Source: an uncultured Bacteroidota bacterium (GTDB lineage: Bacteria > Bacteroidota > Bacteroidia > Flavobacteriales > Flavobacteriaceae). Taken from it: a stretch of 64,000 nucleotides of DNA. Both the position numbers and the translations under genes were made by a program. The number at the start of each line of letters is the position of its first letter. Position 1 is the first letter of the stretch. Positions 27,392-37,614 of this stretch are shown here, in pieces. Below the pieces are notes generated by a model, which was not told the DNA's origin, ran no database searches, and worked only from the letters and a program-made list of their open reading frames with translations. The stretch spans positions 23,248 through 87,247 of the forward strand of contig CAJWHM010000006.1 in assembly GCA_913041125.1 (NCBI GenBank), given 5' to 3'.

Positions 27392-28723
27392 ATCCTCTGC
27401 CCCGTGTGTAAGACGTTTAAGAGGTTTCAATAACAGAATAACTAATAAAGATATTATTAAACAAAAGATAAAAATTCCTGTAAAAACTTTTTTCTCCCCT
27501 GCAGTTTCAGCGAATCCACCAACACCTGCAGCTATTTTATTCCCTAAGCCTGTTGCTGCCCAATAAAGTCCCATTATAGAAGCCGCATATTTTACTGGTG
27601 CAAGTTTAGTGATGAACGACAAAGATACTGGAGAAGCACACAACTCTCCAATTGTATGAAATAAATATGCCATAACTAGCCAATACATTGCAGATTTGCC
27701 AGCTACTTCATAGTCTAAAGCTGCAAATCTCATGAACATGAATCCCATACCCATTATTAGGATTCCTATTGCTATCTTGTAAAGTGAAGAAGCTTCCTTT
27801 CCTTTTGATTTCCAGCGCATCCAAAATCCACCAATAAATACTGCTAATGTTATTATAAAAAAGGAATTTAATGATTGAAACCAGGAAGCTGGTAATTCAA
27901 TTCCCATTAACATTCTATCTGTTTTTTGTTTTGCATATAGATTCATTAATCCACCAGCCTGTTCAAAAGCACCCCAAAAAACAATTATTAATAAAAAAGA
28001 AATTAAAAGAACCTTTATTCTATCTTTTTCAATAGGTGTAAGTTTTCTATTAATATAATCATTATCTGGATGTGACTTTTTACCTATAAAATCTCCCACT
28101 CCAATTAAATATTTTTGACCATAGAAATAGGTTATTTGTCCAATAAACATGCCTATTGCTGCCAATCCAAAGCCATAATGCCAGTTATAAGTCTCTCCAA
28201 CCCAACCACATAGTATTGGAGCCGCAAATCCACCAATATTAATCCCCATGTAAAATATATAAAACCCTAAATCTCTTTTTTTGTCTCCTTGTTTATATAA
28301 CCCTCCAACCATACTAGATATGTTAGGCTTTAATCCTCCTACACCTAAAATCACAAAAAAGCAACCTAAATAAAAACTAAATTCAGTATCAAAAGCCAAA
28401 ATCGTATGGCCTATACATAGCAAAAATCCACCAAGCATAACGGTTTTCTTTTGGCCGAGAAAATTATCTGCAATCCACCCACCAGGAACTGACGCTAAAT
28501 ATACTAGCATTGTGTACCATCCATATAGTGCTATTGCTTCTGAGTTAGACCATCCAAATCCTGGATTATTGGAATTTGTCTTTGCAACAAGAAAAAGGGT
28601 AAATAAAGCTCTCATCCCATAATACGAAAATCTTTCCCACAATTCTGTGAAAAATAGGACATAAAGTCCAGGTGGATGACCAAAAATAGTTTGTGATTGT
28701 TTGATTTTATCTGAAGTGGGCAT
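27380..28723 (-). CDS. POT/PTR family proton-coupled peptide transporter
   Basis: 447-residue major-facilitator protein that imports di- and tripeptides with protons. The first helix carries the family signature ELWERFSYYGMRALF (about 28-42), containing the ExxERFxYY proton-coupling motif, and GGLKPNISSMVGGLY is the PTR2 signature. About 12 to 14 helices. It lies 17 bases downstream of the S9 peptidase gene on the same strand: extracellular or periplasmic peptidase plus peptide importer is a sensible protein-scavenging pair. Confidence 0.92.
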   Translation of the reverse strand: MPTSDKIKQSQTIFGHPPGLYVLFFTELWERFSYYGMRALFTLFLVAKTNSNNPGFGWSNSEAIALYGWYTMLVYLASVPGGWIADNFLGQKKTVMLGGFLLCIGHTILAFDTEFSFYLGCFFVILGVGGLKPNISSMVGGLYKQGDKKRDLGFYIFYMGINIGGFAAPILCGWVGETYNWHYGFGLAAIGMFIGQITYFYGQKYLIGVGDFIGKKSHPDNDYINRKLTPIEKDRIKVLLISFLLIIVFWGAFEQAGGLMNLYAKQKTDRMLMGIELPASWFQSLNSFFIITLAVFIGGFWMRWKSKGKEASSLYKIAIGILIMGMGFMFMRFAALDYEVAGKSAMYWLVMAYLFHTIGELCASPVSLSFITKLAPVKYAASIMGLYWAATGLGNKIAAGVGGFAETAGEKKVFTGIFIFCLIISLLVILLLKPLKRLTHGAEDIEK

Positions 28724-28740
28724 GTTTACAATTTGGTTGA

Positions 28741-30894
28741 TTATAAGTTTTCAAAAATAAAGTTAGTCATTTTTGTATACAGGTGTCTTCTAGTATTCCC
28801 ACCGTATATTCCATGATTTTTATCTGGATAAATCATCCACTCAAATTGCTTATCTTCTTGTATTAATTCCTCAACCATACGCATAGTGTTTTGAACATGT
28901 ACATTATCATCTGCTGATCCATGGATGATCAAAAATTTTCCCTTTAATTTATCTGCATAATTTAATGGAGAATTTAAGTCATAACCATCTGGATTTTCTT
29001 GAGGTGTTCTCATAAATCTTTCAGTATATATTGTGTCATAAAATCTCCAATTTGTAACAGGGGCTACAGCTATTGCCATAGAAAATACTTCTTCTCCAGT
29101 TAGTAAACATTGAGCTGCCATATGACCTCCAAAACTCCATCCCCAAATACCTATTCTTGATTCATCAATATAAGATAATGAGCCAAGAGATTTAGCAGCT
29201 TCAATTTGATCTATTGATTCATATTTAACTAAATTCAAGTAAGTTGATTTTTTAAATTCTGCTCCTTTATAACCCGTACCTCTTCCATCTACGCAGGCAA
29301 TAATATACCCTTTGTTTGCGAGATCTTTATGCCAAATAGTTCTGGAATCTCCCCATCTGTTAGAAACTTGTTGTGATCCTGGTCCTGAATATTGAAACAT
29401 TAAAAGTGGATATTTCTTCTTTGGATCAAAATTATCTGGTTTGATCATCCACATATTTAAATTGAAACCATTTACATTAAGAGTTGAAAATTCTTTATTA
29501 GATAAGTTATATGATGCTAGGGTTTTAGATAATTTTTGGTTATTTAAAAGTTCCCTTATTAATTTATTTTTTCTGGTTTGATAGAGAGAATATTTTGGAG
29601 GTGTTCTCTCATCGGAATATGAATGTATGTAGTAAGATCCTTTTTTACTAAAGTTTGCACCATTTGTCCCATTTGTTGCTTGAAGAATTCGTTTCCCTTT
29701 GCCATTTATTTTAATTGCATAAATCCCTCTTTCAATACTACTGCCCTCTACAGACTGATAATAAATTTCTTTAAGATCAGGATTATATGCATACATTTTG
29801 GTTATTTCCCAATTACCTTTTGTAACTTGATTAATTAAATTCCCATTTTTATCATAGTGATATATGTGCATAAAACCATCCCTTTCACTTGTCCACAAAA
29901 AACTATTATCATCTATAAATTTTAAATCGTCATGAATACTTACATATGCTTTATCTTGTTCTTTAATCAAAAGCCGAAAAGTTTTTTTTTCAATATCATA
30001 ACTAAAGACCCTAAGATCGTTTTGATGTCTGTTAATCGTTTGAATTATGAGAGTATTTTCGCCACCATCAAATTTTATTCTAGGTACATAGTATGGTTTT
30101 TCATTAAAAATAATGGGTTCCTTTATTCCACTTCCTAATTCCAAAACAAAAAGATCAATAGTTGCATTTGTTTCTCCAGCCTTAGGATATCTAAACATGT
30201 ATGGAAAAGGGTAAGTATCCTTCCCATAAATTCCCATTGAAAATATAGGAACCTTAGATTCATCAAAACGCATAAAGACAATTTTTTTAGAATCAGGACT
30301 CCAATGAAAAGCACGAACAAAACCAAACTCCTCTTCATAGACCCAATCAGTAATACCATTTATTGTTTGATAATCTCCATCAAATGTAAGTTGTCTTGTG
30401 GCTTTAGTAACTAAATTTTTTACATATATATTACGCCTGTAAACATAAGCTACATTCTTTCCGTCAGGAGAAAAAGTTGGTTCTTGAACTTTTTCATCTC
30501 TAAGCTTTTGTAATTCTTTTGATTTTAAATTGTAAATCCAATAAATCCCTTGTTTTGATCTCCTATAAATTGGATCCACAAGCGTCTCCAATAAAAGACT
30601 TTGCTCATCTTTTGAAAATGAATAACTAGATATTTCAAATTTTTCAGTAAATGTATTCGAGTCAAATAATACGACTCGCTCCTTTAAATTTATATAAGAA
30701 TATAATATAATTGAACTACTATTTAATTCTGCATTTTCTTCTAATACTGTATAATGATTATCATCGTTCATTGAAAGAATTGATTCGAGTCTTTTAGGTT
30801 CATAATCACCTTCCCATAATTTTTCATAATCAACTTTATATTCTTGAGAAATTATTGTTTGTATAATGAAAAAAATGTGATAGAAAAATCTCAT
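28741..30894 (-). CDS. S9 family prolyl peptidase, DPP-IV type
   Basis: 717 residues from the ATG at 30894, chosen because MRFFYHIFFIIQTIISQ forms a signal peptide; the reading frame is open to 31005 but the extra residues do not resemble a leader. An eight-bladed DPP-IV N-terminal propeller (about 70-450) precedes an alpha/beta-hydrolase domain with the nucleophile in GWSFGGH, the aspartate in HGSADDNVH and the histidine in DKNHGIYGG. It should release X-Pro or X-Ala dipeptides in the periplasm for the neighbouring POT importer. Confidence 0.9.
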   Translation of the reverse strand: MRFFYHIFFIIQTIISQEYKVDYEKLWEGDYEPKRLESILSMNDDNHYTVLEENAELNSSSIILYSYINLKERVVLFDSNTFTEKFEISSYSFSKDEQSLLLETLVDPIYRRSKQGIYWIYNLKSKELQKLRDEKVQEPTFSPDGKNVAYVYRRNIYVKNLVTKATRQLTFDGDYQTINGITDWVYEEEFGFVRAFHWSPDSKKIVFMRFDESKVPIFSMGIYGKDTYPFPYMFRYPKAGETNATIDLFVLELGSGIKEPIIFNEKPYYVPRIKFDGGENTLIIQTINRHQNDLRVFSYDIEKKTFRLLIKEQDKAYVSIHDDLKFIDDNSFLWTSERDGFMHIYHYDKNGNLINQVTKGNWEITKMYAYNPDLKEIYYQSVEGSSIERGIYAIKINGKGKRILQATNGTNGANFSKKGSYYIHSYSDERTPPKYSLYQTRKNKLIRELLNNQKLSKTLASYNLSNKEFSTLNVNGFNLNMWMIKPDNFDPKKKYPLLMFQYSGPGSQQVSNRWGDSRTIWHKDLANKGYIIACVDGRGTGYKGAEFKKSTYLNLVKYESIDQIEAAKSLGSLSYIDESRIGIWGWSFGGHMAAQCLLTGEEVFSMAIAVAPVTNWRFYDTIYTERFMRTPQENPDGYDLNSPLNYADKLKGKFLIIHGSADDNVHVQNTMRMVEELIQEDKQFEWMIYPDKNHGIYGGNTRRHLYTKMTNFIFENL

Positions 30895-31051
30895 TTTGAA
30901 AATGTAATAATCATTTTCCCCTTTAGTTTTTAAAAAATTAAATAAAGTCAATTTGAATATCATATTTTTTTTGATTGCCCAATGTATGAAAATTGACTTA
31001 ATCATAATATAAGAAGGGAGTCAAATTATTTATATTTACCAAAAATCAGTG

Positions 31052-32371
31052 ATGAGTAAAAAGATTAATGGCTTTTCCAAATTATCTAAAATTGAAAAAA
31101 TAGAATGGATTGCTAAAACTCATTTCAAAAACCCTGAAAAAGCCAGAAAAGAACTTGAACGTCATTGGAATTTAGACACAAAAGTTCAAAAAACTTATGA
31201 TGAATTTATTGAAAATTCTTTGACTAATTTCTATTTGCCTTTTGGAGTTGCTCCGAATTTTTTGATTAATGAAAAATACTATACTTTACCAATGGTAATT
31301 GAAGAGAGTTCCGTTGTTGCAGCTGCTTCCAATGCAGCAAAATTCTGGTGTCAACGTGGAGGGTTTGAAACAAAAATCGTTAATACCATAAAAGTAGGGC
31401 AAGTTCATTTAATGTATAAAGGAAACCCTGAAAGACTAAAATCTTTTTTTGATAATAGAAAAAATGATTTTTTAAATTCAACTAAATCTATAACAAAAAA
31501 TATGGAAGCCAGAGGTGGTGGAATTATTAGTATTGAGTTAATAGATAAATCAGACATTTTACCTTATTACTTTCAATTAGATTTAAGATTCAAAACTGCT
31601 GAATCAATGGGCGCCAATTTTATAAATTCTTGTTTAGAATCCATCGCAAAGGATGTTATGATACACGCTGAAAATGATAATTTAATTAATGATAAAAAAC
31701 AAGACCTTGAGGTAGTCATGAGTATTCTATCAAATTATGTACCAGAATGCTTAGTAAATGTTATGGTTAAGTGCAATTTAAAAGAATTTATTTTAGAAGA
31801 AAACGGTCTCAATGGTTATAACTTTGCACAAAAAATTATAAACGCTTTGAATATTGCTAACGTAGAACCATATAGAGCCGTAACAAATAACAAAGGAATA
31901 ATGAATGGTATAGATGCATTAATTATTGCTACGGGAAATGATTTCAGAGCTATAGAGGCTGGAGTTCATGCATATGCTTCAAGATCTGGACAATACCAAT
32001 CATTAAGTAAAGCATATATAGAAAATGATCAATTTATTATGGAACTAACATTACCTTTGGCTGTTGGCACTGTTGGAGGACTTACAAATCTTCATCCAAT
32101 GGTTAATTGGTCTCTCGAACTTTTAGGAAGTCCAAATGTAGAAGAACTTATGTCAATTATTGCTTCAGCAGGTTTAGCACAAAATTTTGCAGCACTAAAA
32201 TCACTTGTTACAACAGGAATTCAAAAAGGGCATATGAAAATGCATTTGCTTAATATACTTAACCAATTTAAAGCAGATAAGGCCCAAAAAATTGCAGCTA
32301 CAAATTATTTTAAAAATAAAATAGTTTCAGTGAGTGCTGTAAAAAAATTTTTAGATGAAAATGTATTCTGA
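31052..32371 (+). CDS. mvaA: Hydroxymethylglutaryl-CoA reductase, class II type
   Basis: 439-residue cytoplasmic enzyme making mevalonate from HMG-CoA. Catalytic elements: the glutamate in EESSVVAAASNAA, the lysine in AVTNNKGIMNG, the cofactor and aspartate region ATGNDFRAIEAG, PLAVGTVGG, and the histidine in GIQKGHMKMH. Length and motifs fit the class II bacterial enzymes often named degradative, but in flavobacteria it serves the isoprenoid mevalonate pathway. A GTG at 31049 directly precedes the chosen ATG. It is followed after 2 bases by a GHMP kinase. Confidence 0.92.
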   Translation: MSKKINGFSKLSKIEKIEWIAKTHFKNPEKARKELERHWNLDTKVQKTYDEFIENSLTNFYLPFGVAPNFLINEKYYTLPMVIEESSVVAAASNAAKFWCQRGGFETKIVNTIKVGQVHLMYKGNPERLKSFFDNRKNDFLNSTKSITKNMEARGGGIISIELIDKSDILPYYFQLDLRFKTAESMGANFINSCLESIAKDVMIHAENDNLINDKKQDLEVVMSILSNYVPECLVNVMVKCNLKEFILEENGLNGYNFAQKIINALNIANVEPYRAVTNNKGIMNGIDALIIATGNDFRAIEAGVHAYASRSGQYQSLSKAYIENDQFIMELTLPLAVGTVGGLTNLHPMVNWSLELLGSPNVEELMSIIASAGLAQNFAALKSLVTTGIQKGHMKMHLLNILNQFKADKAQKIAATNYFKNKIVSVSAVKKFLDENVF

Positions 32372-32373
32372 AT

Positions 32374-33285
32374 ATGAAATCATTTTACAGTAACGGTAAA
32401 ATATTGATTACTTCTGAATATCTTGTCTTAGCAGGTGCTAAAGCTTTTGCTATTCCTTGTAACAAAGGTCAATATTTAAAATTTGAAAATTTAGAAAATC
32501 AAACTCTTTCTTGGAAAAGTTATGATCATAATGGTACTCTTTGGTTTGAAGCGATTTTTGAATTGCCAAGTGTAGATATTATAAAGTCCTCAAAAATTAT
32601 AGTAGCAAAAAAATTAAAAGCCCTACTTAATTTAGCTAAAAAAGAAAATCCAAATTTCCTATTAGAAGGCGGAGAGGTTAAAACATTTCTAGAATTTAAC
32701 AAAAATTGGGGACTTGGAAGTTCATCTACACTAATATCAAATATTGCTTCTTGGGCTAAAGTAAATCCATATCAATTAGGAAAAAAAATTTTTGGTGGTA
32801 GTGGTTATGATATAGCATGTAGCCATGCTAGTGGACCAATTATATATACTAAAAAAGAGTTAAATCCAAGAATTGAAAATGTGAATTTTTCCCCTTTATT
32901 TGTAGATCAATTATTTTTCATTTATCTAAATAAAAAAATAGACACTCAAAAAGCTATAAAAAATTTTAATCATAATTCTATATCTAATTCAACAATAAGA
33001 AAAATTAACTCAATTACCGATAAAATTATTGCTTCTGATACTTTAGATAATTTTGAATATAATCTTAATCAGCACGAAATTATATTAAGTCAAGTTCTTC
33101 AAAAAAAGACCGTGAAAGAAAAGTTTTTTTCAGATTTCCAAGGAAGTATAAAGAGTCTTGGGGCTTGGGGTGGAGATTTTATCCTTGCAACTGGAAATAA
33201 GTTTACAAAAAAATATTTTTTAGACAAAGGTTTTAATACAATAATACCTTTTAATAAAATATGTCGTTTAGAACATAAGCCCTGA
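32374..33285 (+). CDS. GYDIA family GHMP kinase, probable mevalonate-pathway kinase
   Basis: 303 residues. GHMP ATP-binding loop NWGLGSSSTLI and the family-naming GSGYDIACSHASGP are both present; the N-terminus SNGKILITSEYLVL fits the GHMP fold. It follows HMG-CoA reductase by 2 bases, so mevalonate or phosphomevalonate is the likely substrate. The C-terminal GxG motif of ordinary mevalonate kinases is replaced by GAWGGDFIL. Which step it catalyses cannot be told from sequence alone. Confidence 0.85.
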   Translation: MKSFYSNGKILITSEYLVLAGAKAFAIPCNKGQYLKFENLENQTLSWKSYDHNGTLWFEAIFELPSVDIIKSSKIIVAKKLKALLNLAKKENPNFLLEGGEVKTFLEFNKNWGLGSSSTLISNIASWAKVNPYQLGKKIFGGSGYDIACSHASGPIIYTKKELNPRIENVNFSPLFVDQLFFIYLNKKIDTQKAIKNFNHNSISNSTIRKINSITDKIIASDTLDNFEYNLNQHEIILSQVLQKKTVKEKFFSDFQGSIKSLGAWGGDFILATGNKFTKKYFLDKGFNTIIPFNKICRLEHKP

Positions 33286-33367
33286 TTATAATTTTACTAG
33301 CATTGAATGTTTTCAATTAAAAAAATCACTAAGCGGAATTAGTATTCAAAAAAATTTTAAAATTATA

Positions 33368-35485
33368 TTAGTAATATAGTGCCCTGTTGTCTTTGATTTC
33401 TGATACTGATTCAAGAGCAGAAAATATATTTTCTAGTAGTCTTGATTTAGCTTTTTGTTGCATTTGTTTTGAATAAAGACTATAGTCTTCAAGTTCTGAT
33501 ACTTTATTTTTTTTAATTAATACAACTTTATAAACACCATTTTCTCCCTCTATCAGGGTAGAAATTTCATTTTCATTCATAGCAAAAGCTGTTCCAATAA
33601 CCTTGGGTTCGTTTCCTTCACCAGCAATTGTAGGGTTTTTTTGATTTACTGCAGTAGCATTTTCGATAGATAATTTACCATCCGATTCAATCAATTTTTC
33701 TAATGAATTTTTATCCTTATAGAGATCTTGTATTATTCTGGCTTTCTTGTTTTTGGATAATATTTTTTTTACTTCAAATCCTACTTCATTAACTGAAGCT
33801 AGACCTGCTTTTATCTTTTCAGTTAATTGAACAACTGCATAACCTCCTCCATTTAATGTAAATCTTTTAATATCTCCAACACGGGTTTTATCTTCAAATA
33901 GCCATCTAACTAAATTTCTTTGGTTTGGGAGTCCAGGAAGGTTTTCTTCTAATATATTTATTTGTTTAACAGGTCTAATTTTGTAATTATTATTTTTTGC
34001 AGTAATTGAAAAATCGTTAGAGTTGTTACTATCCATTTCAAACTGAGTAGCTTTTCTGAAAACCTCATTAGAGGTTTTCTCTGAAGGAATAACACTAGCA
34101 ACTACATCAGCTATAAGAGCCAAATCATCTTTGTCAGTTACCTTTATTACATGAAATCCAAATTCAGTTTCAACAACTCCTACTCTTCCTACTCTGTTTT
34201 TGTTAACATAATTATAAAATTCAGTAGCCATTTCTCCTTCTTTGAAAAAACCTAAATCTCCACCACGCAATCTTGTTGGTCCATCGGAATACTGTCTTGC
34301 AAGTTCTTCGAAATCAGATGAAGTTCTTCTTGCTAAGCGATATATTCTGTTAGCTTCTTTTTTAGCTTCAGATTTTGAGCGCGTTATATTTTCAGAAGCT
34401 CTTGTAGCTCCTTCATAAGAGATTAAAATATGACTTGCTCTTAGTGAAGCATTTTTTTTAATATCTAGCAACTTTGAAATTTTAAAGGCATTACCATCAC
34501 GGTAAGGTCCAAATACCTCACCTTTTTTCATTTCAAAGAGAATATTTGCATATTCGTTATTAAAAGCCCCTTTAGGCTTATAAATAGAATCAAAAGGGGT
34601 TTCGGAATATTGGTCAACAAAATCAGAAACATTTTTAGTTTGGCTAAAACCTTCAATGGTATCTGTCAATTTAGATACATCATTATACGCTATTCTTTCT
34701 GATTTAAGGCCATCTAATTTTAGGCGGATCATTGCTAAATCGTCTTCGGTTGGAGTATCTTCGAAAGAAACAAATTGTATATTTCTAGATTCTTCTCTTT
34801 TATATTTTGATGCGTTATCACTGATATAGTTTTTAATTTCAGCATCGGTTATTTTAACTAAGCTATCCTCAACTGAATCATAAGGAATTTTAACATATTT
34901 AAAATTCACATTGTCATTTTCTAGATGATAATCTGTTTTAGCCTCAGACTCAGTCATCCTTGTACTTGACATAATTAGATCTAAATATATTCTTTGCTTT
35001 GCAACACCAATTATGCTTTGTTCCTGAAATTTCCAATTTTCATATGCAGTTGGGTTTTGAACCTTAAGTTCAGCTATATAATCAGTAAAAACTCCAAAAT
35101 CGAAAAACCCAGCTTCGTTTTGAAAACTAGGATTATTAATAACGTTATCATCTGAGGAAATAATTTGCTCTAGTTGGTCTCTACCAGCATCTATGCCAAG
35201 CTTTTCAAATTCTTGTTCAAAAATTGTATTTCTCAAAGCTTGGTTCCAAACTAAATTAACAGACTTTAAAGTAGAATAATTATAATTCCGCTGTGTTTGA
35301 TCTACCATTTGACGAAAAAAATCAATTTCAATCTCATCGTCATTGATTAAAGCAATTGGTTCTGTTGGTCCACTATTAGCACTATTACCATCAAATACTC
35401 CTGAAATTACAAAAGCAAAGAGTGCCATCCCGATTACGATAATCAAAAAAATGGAACGCTGTCTTATTTTCCCTAAAATGGCCAT
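33368..35485 (-). CDS. PpiD/SurA-like peptidyl-prolyl isomerase, membrane-anchored
   Basis: 705 residues. An N-terminal membrane anchor (about 11-31, LIIVIGMALFAFVISGVF) is followed by a SurA-N-like helical region, a parvulin (PPIC) domain at about 343-450 (RASHILISYEG ... GGDLGFFKEGEM ... FGFHVIKV) and a second isomerase-like segment toward the C-terminus. It should assist folding of outer-membrane and periplasmic proteins leaving Sec. It lies 85 bases after the CNNM/CBS gene and closes the coaX-to-isomerase run. Confidence 0.9.
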   Translation of the reverse strand: MAILGKIRQRSIFLIIVIGMALFAFVISGVFDGNSANSGPTEPIALINDDEIEIDFFRQMVDQTQRNYNYSTLKSVNLVWNQALRNTIFEQEFEKLGIDAGRDQLEQIISSDDNVINNPSFQNEAGFFDFGVFTDYIAELKVQNPTAYENWKFQEQSIIGVAKQRIYLDLIMSSTRMTESEAKTDYHLENDNVNFKYVKIPYDSVEDSLVKITDAEIKNYISDNASKYKREESRNIQFVSFEDTPTEDDLAMIRLKLDGLKSERIAYNDVSKLTDTIEGFSQTKNVSDFVDQYSETPFDSIYKPKGAFNNEYANILFEMKKGEVFGPYRDGNAFKISKLLDIKKNASLRASHILISYEGATRASENITRSKSEAKKEANRIYRLARRTSSDFEELARQYSDGPTRLRGGDLGFFKEGEMATEFYNYVNKNRVGRVGVVETEFGFHVIKVTDKDDLALIADVVASVIPSEKTSNEVFRKATQFEMDSNNSNDFSITAKNNNYKIRPVKQINILEENLPGLPNQRNLVRWLFEDKTRVGDIKRFTLNGGGYAVVQLTEKIKAGLASVNEVGFEVKKILSKNKKARIIQDLYKDKNSLEKLIESDGKLSIENATAVNQKNPTIAGEGNEPKVIGTAFAMNENEISTLIEGENGVYKVVLIKKNKVSELEDYSLYSKQMQQKAKSRLLENIFSALESVSEIKDNRALYY

Positions 35486-35570
35486 TGTATTTTATTATAA
35501 TAGTGTGCGAAAATACTCTTTTCCTATGAATTAAGAAAGATCCTTAGAATAAAAAAATCGGTTTGGATTT

Positions 35571-36848
35571 CTATTCTTCATTTTTAAACATCAAATTTAT
35601 TTCTTCAATTTTCTTTGAAGTTACTTTTGTAACTGTAAAGACATATGGATAAATTTCAATTTTTTCTCCCTTTTTAGGTATTTCACCTGTGTTATATGCG
35701 ATTAAACCACCTATGGTTTCGTAAAATTCACTTTCAGGTAGTGATAAATTGTATTTTTTATTTATATAATCTACTTCCAAACGAGCAGAAAAATCATATG
35801 TGTTTTTATCAATCTGTTTTTCAATATGATCTACCTTATCATATTCATCTTCAATTTCTCCAAAAAGTTCTTCAACTATATCCTCTACAGTAAGAATTCC
35901 AGAAATCCCACCATACTCGTCAATTACAACTGAAATACTTTTACGTTGTTTTGTAAGTAATTTTAGAACATCATTAATTAACATAGTTTCTGGAACAAAA
36001 GCTAACGGTAATAATATTTTTTTTAAGGATTTTGGATTCTTTATCATATCAAAAACATGTACATAGCCTAAAATCTGATCAATAGATTTTGTATATATGG
36101 GAATTTTAGATAACCCTGTTTCAATAAATAACGATTTTAGTTCTTCAACTGGTGTATTTTGATCTACTGCTACTAATTCAGCTCTTGGAACCATTGCCTC
36201 CTTAGCTCTAACGTCTGAAAACTCTAAAGCATTCTGAAAAATTTTAATCTCTGAGTCTAAATTATCTTTATCATAAATAGATTCTACTTGTTCTTCAATA
36301 AAATTTCCTAATTCAACTTTAGAAAATGAAAGTTGAACTTTATCAGAATTTGTTTTAAAGAAACGACTTAGAATTATATCTGTGAATTGAATTATTAAAT
36401 AAGTAATTGGATAGAATAAATAATAAAATAAAGCAACTGGAATAGCAAATATTTTAATTGCAATGTTAGAGTATAGTTGAAAAAATACTTTAGGTAAAAA
36501 TTCAGCTGTTAATAAAATTATCCCTGTCGACAAAAGAGTTTGGTAGAACACAACAATTAAACTTGGATCTTCGCCTGAGAGTATTGTATAGGGGAATAAA
36601 AATTGTAAAATACGCTCACCCATAAATATTCCATAAACCACTAATGCAATATTATTTCCTAAAAGCATACTTGCTATAAATCTTGATGGATTAATAGTAA
36701 TATTTTTTAAAACTCTTGATGTGAAACTTAGCTGAAGCTTTTCTATTTCTAAAGAAAAGCGATTAGAAGATACAAATGCTATTTCCATACCAGAAAAAAA
36801 AGCTGAAAGTAAAATACTTATGAGAATTACAATATCAGAAACTATCAT
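35571..36848 (-). CDS. CNNM/CorC-type CBS-domain membrane protein (hemolysin family)
   Basis: 425 residues. DUF21 membrane domain with about four helices (1-180), two CBS repeats (about 200-330; MVPRAELVAV, then VIDEYGGISGILTVEDIVEELFG) and a C-terminal CorC_HlyC domain (about 345-425). Known relatives act in magnesium/cobalt export or homeostasis. It is a paralogue of GldE (56455-57783). Its start overlaps the preceding 65-residue gene in ATGA. Confidence 0.9.
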   Translation of the reverse strand: MIVSDIVILISILLSAFFSGMEIAFVSSNRFSLEIEKLQLSFTSRVLKNITINPSRFIASMLLGNNIALVVYGIFMGERILQFLFPYTILSGEDPSLIVVFYQTLLSTGIILLTAEFLPKVFFQLYSNIAIKIFAIPVALFYYLFYPITYLIIQFTDIILSRFFKTNSDKVQLSFSKVELGNFIEEQVESIYDKDNLDSEIKIFQNALEFSDVRAKEAMVPRAELVAVDQNTPVEELKSLFIETGLSKIPIYTKSIDQILGYVHVFDMIKNPKSLKKILLPLAFVPETMLINDVLKLLTKQRKSISVVIDEYGGISGILTVEDIVEELFGEIEDEYDKVDHIEKQIDKNTYDFSARLEVDYINKKYNLSLPESEFYETIGGLIAYNTGEIPKKGEKIEIYPYVFTVTKVTSKKIEEINLMFKNEE

Positions 36849-37042
36849 TTAGAGTTCTGGTTCCTTTTGTTATACTTTTTTCTAAAATGTCGTCTAAAAA
36901 GTGCCATAAATATTGATAAAACAGCAAAACCAATGAAATAATAAGCTCTTGTTTGATCATATCCCCAAAGGGATATAAATTTATAAATGGATATCCCAGC
37001 AATTGTCCAATAGAGGACTTCTGAAATTTTATAAGTCTTCAT
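36845..37042 (-). CDS. Small two-helix membrane protein
   Basis: 65 residues: two hydrophobic helices (about 8-26 and 33-50) and a strongly basic C-terminus (RRHFRKKYNKRNQNSK). Its start overlaps the lptC stop by one base (TAATG) and its stop overlaps the CNNM gene, so it is translated as part of the operon. No known family or function; a partner of LptC or the CBS protein is conceivable. Confidence 0.7.
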   Translation of the reverse strand: MKTYKISEVLYWTIAGISIYKFISLWGYDQTRAYYFIGFAVLSIFMALFRRHFRKKYNKRNQNSK

Positions 37043-37614
37043 TATTTTTTTACTAGTGTGTCTTTAGTCTCTGAAACAGTTATGGTTCCAATTAAATTTC
37101 CTGTTTGGAATTTAGTAAAATCTTTATTTGTATCCAATCTGAGTGCATTGAAATTATAATCTGAATCTTGATATTTAAATGGCTTCTCGGTAAATAACCA
37201 TTCTGACTCGGCATCCCAAAAGAGTTGACTTGTATTTAATTTTGAACCTGTAAAAGATTTCAATTGAACATTCCCTTTTAAGTCTACAAGTTTTGTATCG
37301 TTGTAAAGAATCCCATAGTCAGCTAAAACCTCATTTTCATTTCCATTTTCATCAAAAAAAACAACTTTCAATCCTTCTGGAAATTCAGCGTATCTAAAAT
37401 CTAGATTTGTATAATCAACATGTTTCGGTGCTGTCAGAATTGCTTGGATTTTCAAGGAGTCTGTATAAACCATTCTTATGTTTAAAGCGGTTCCAATTGG
37501 TTCCTGCCTATTACTCTCAATTTCAGATATCACTTTAGAGTTGTCATAACAAGAAATAAAAAGAGTTGTAGTAATTACTACAATAATGGTGTTTTTAAGA
37601 AATTCAATTATCAT
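37042..37614 (-). CDS. lptC: LPS export periplasmic protein LptC
   Basis: 190 residues. In Bacteroidota LptC is often a lipoprotein: here a lipobox LFISC with C22 follows a hydrophobic leader. The mature part has LptC beta-jellyroll features (KIQAILTAPKHVDYTN, ADYGILYNDTKLVDLKGNV). It bridges the LptB2FG extractor to the LptA/D periplasmic bridge. It overlaps the TPR gene upstream in ATGA. LptE is encoded at 6199-6723. Confidence 0.85.
   Translation of the reverse strand: MIIEFLKNTIIVVITTTLFISCYDNSKVISEIESNRQEPIGTALNIRMVYTDSLKIQAILTAPKHVDYTNLDFRYAEFPEGLKVVFFDENGNENEVLADYGILYNDTKLVDLKGNVQLKSFTGSKLNTSQLFWDAESEWLFTEKPFKYQDSDYNFNALRLDTNKDFTKFQTGNLIGTITVSETKDTLVKK

Noticed and set aside
33316..33332. 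Inverted repeat ATTGAA/TTCAAT between the GHMP kinase and PpiD-like genes.
   Set aside because: Six A+T-rich pairs followed by A rather than T on the plus strand, so not a convincing terminator.
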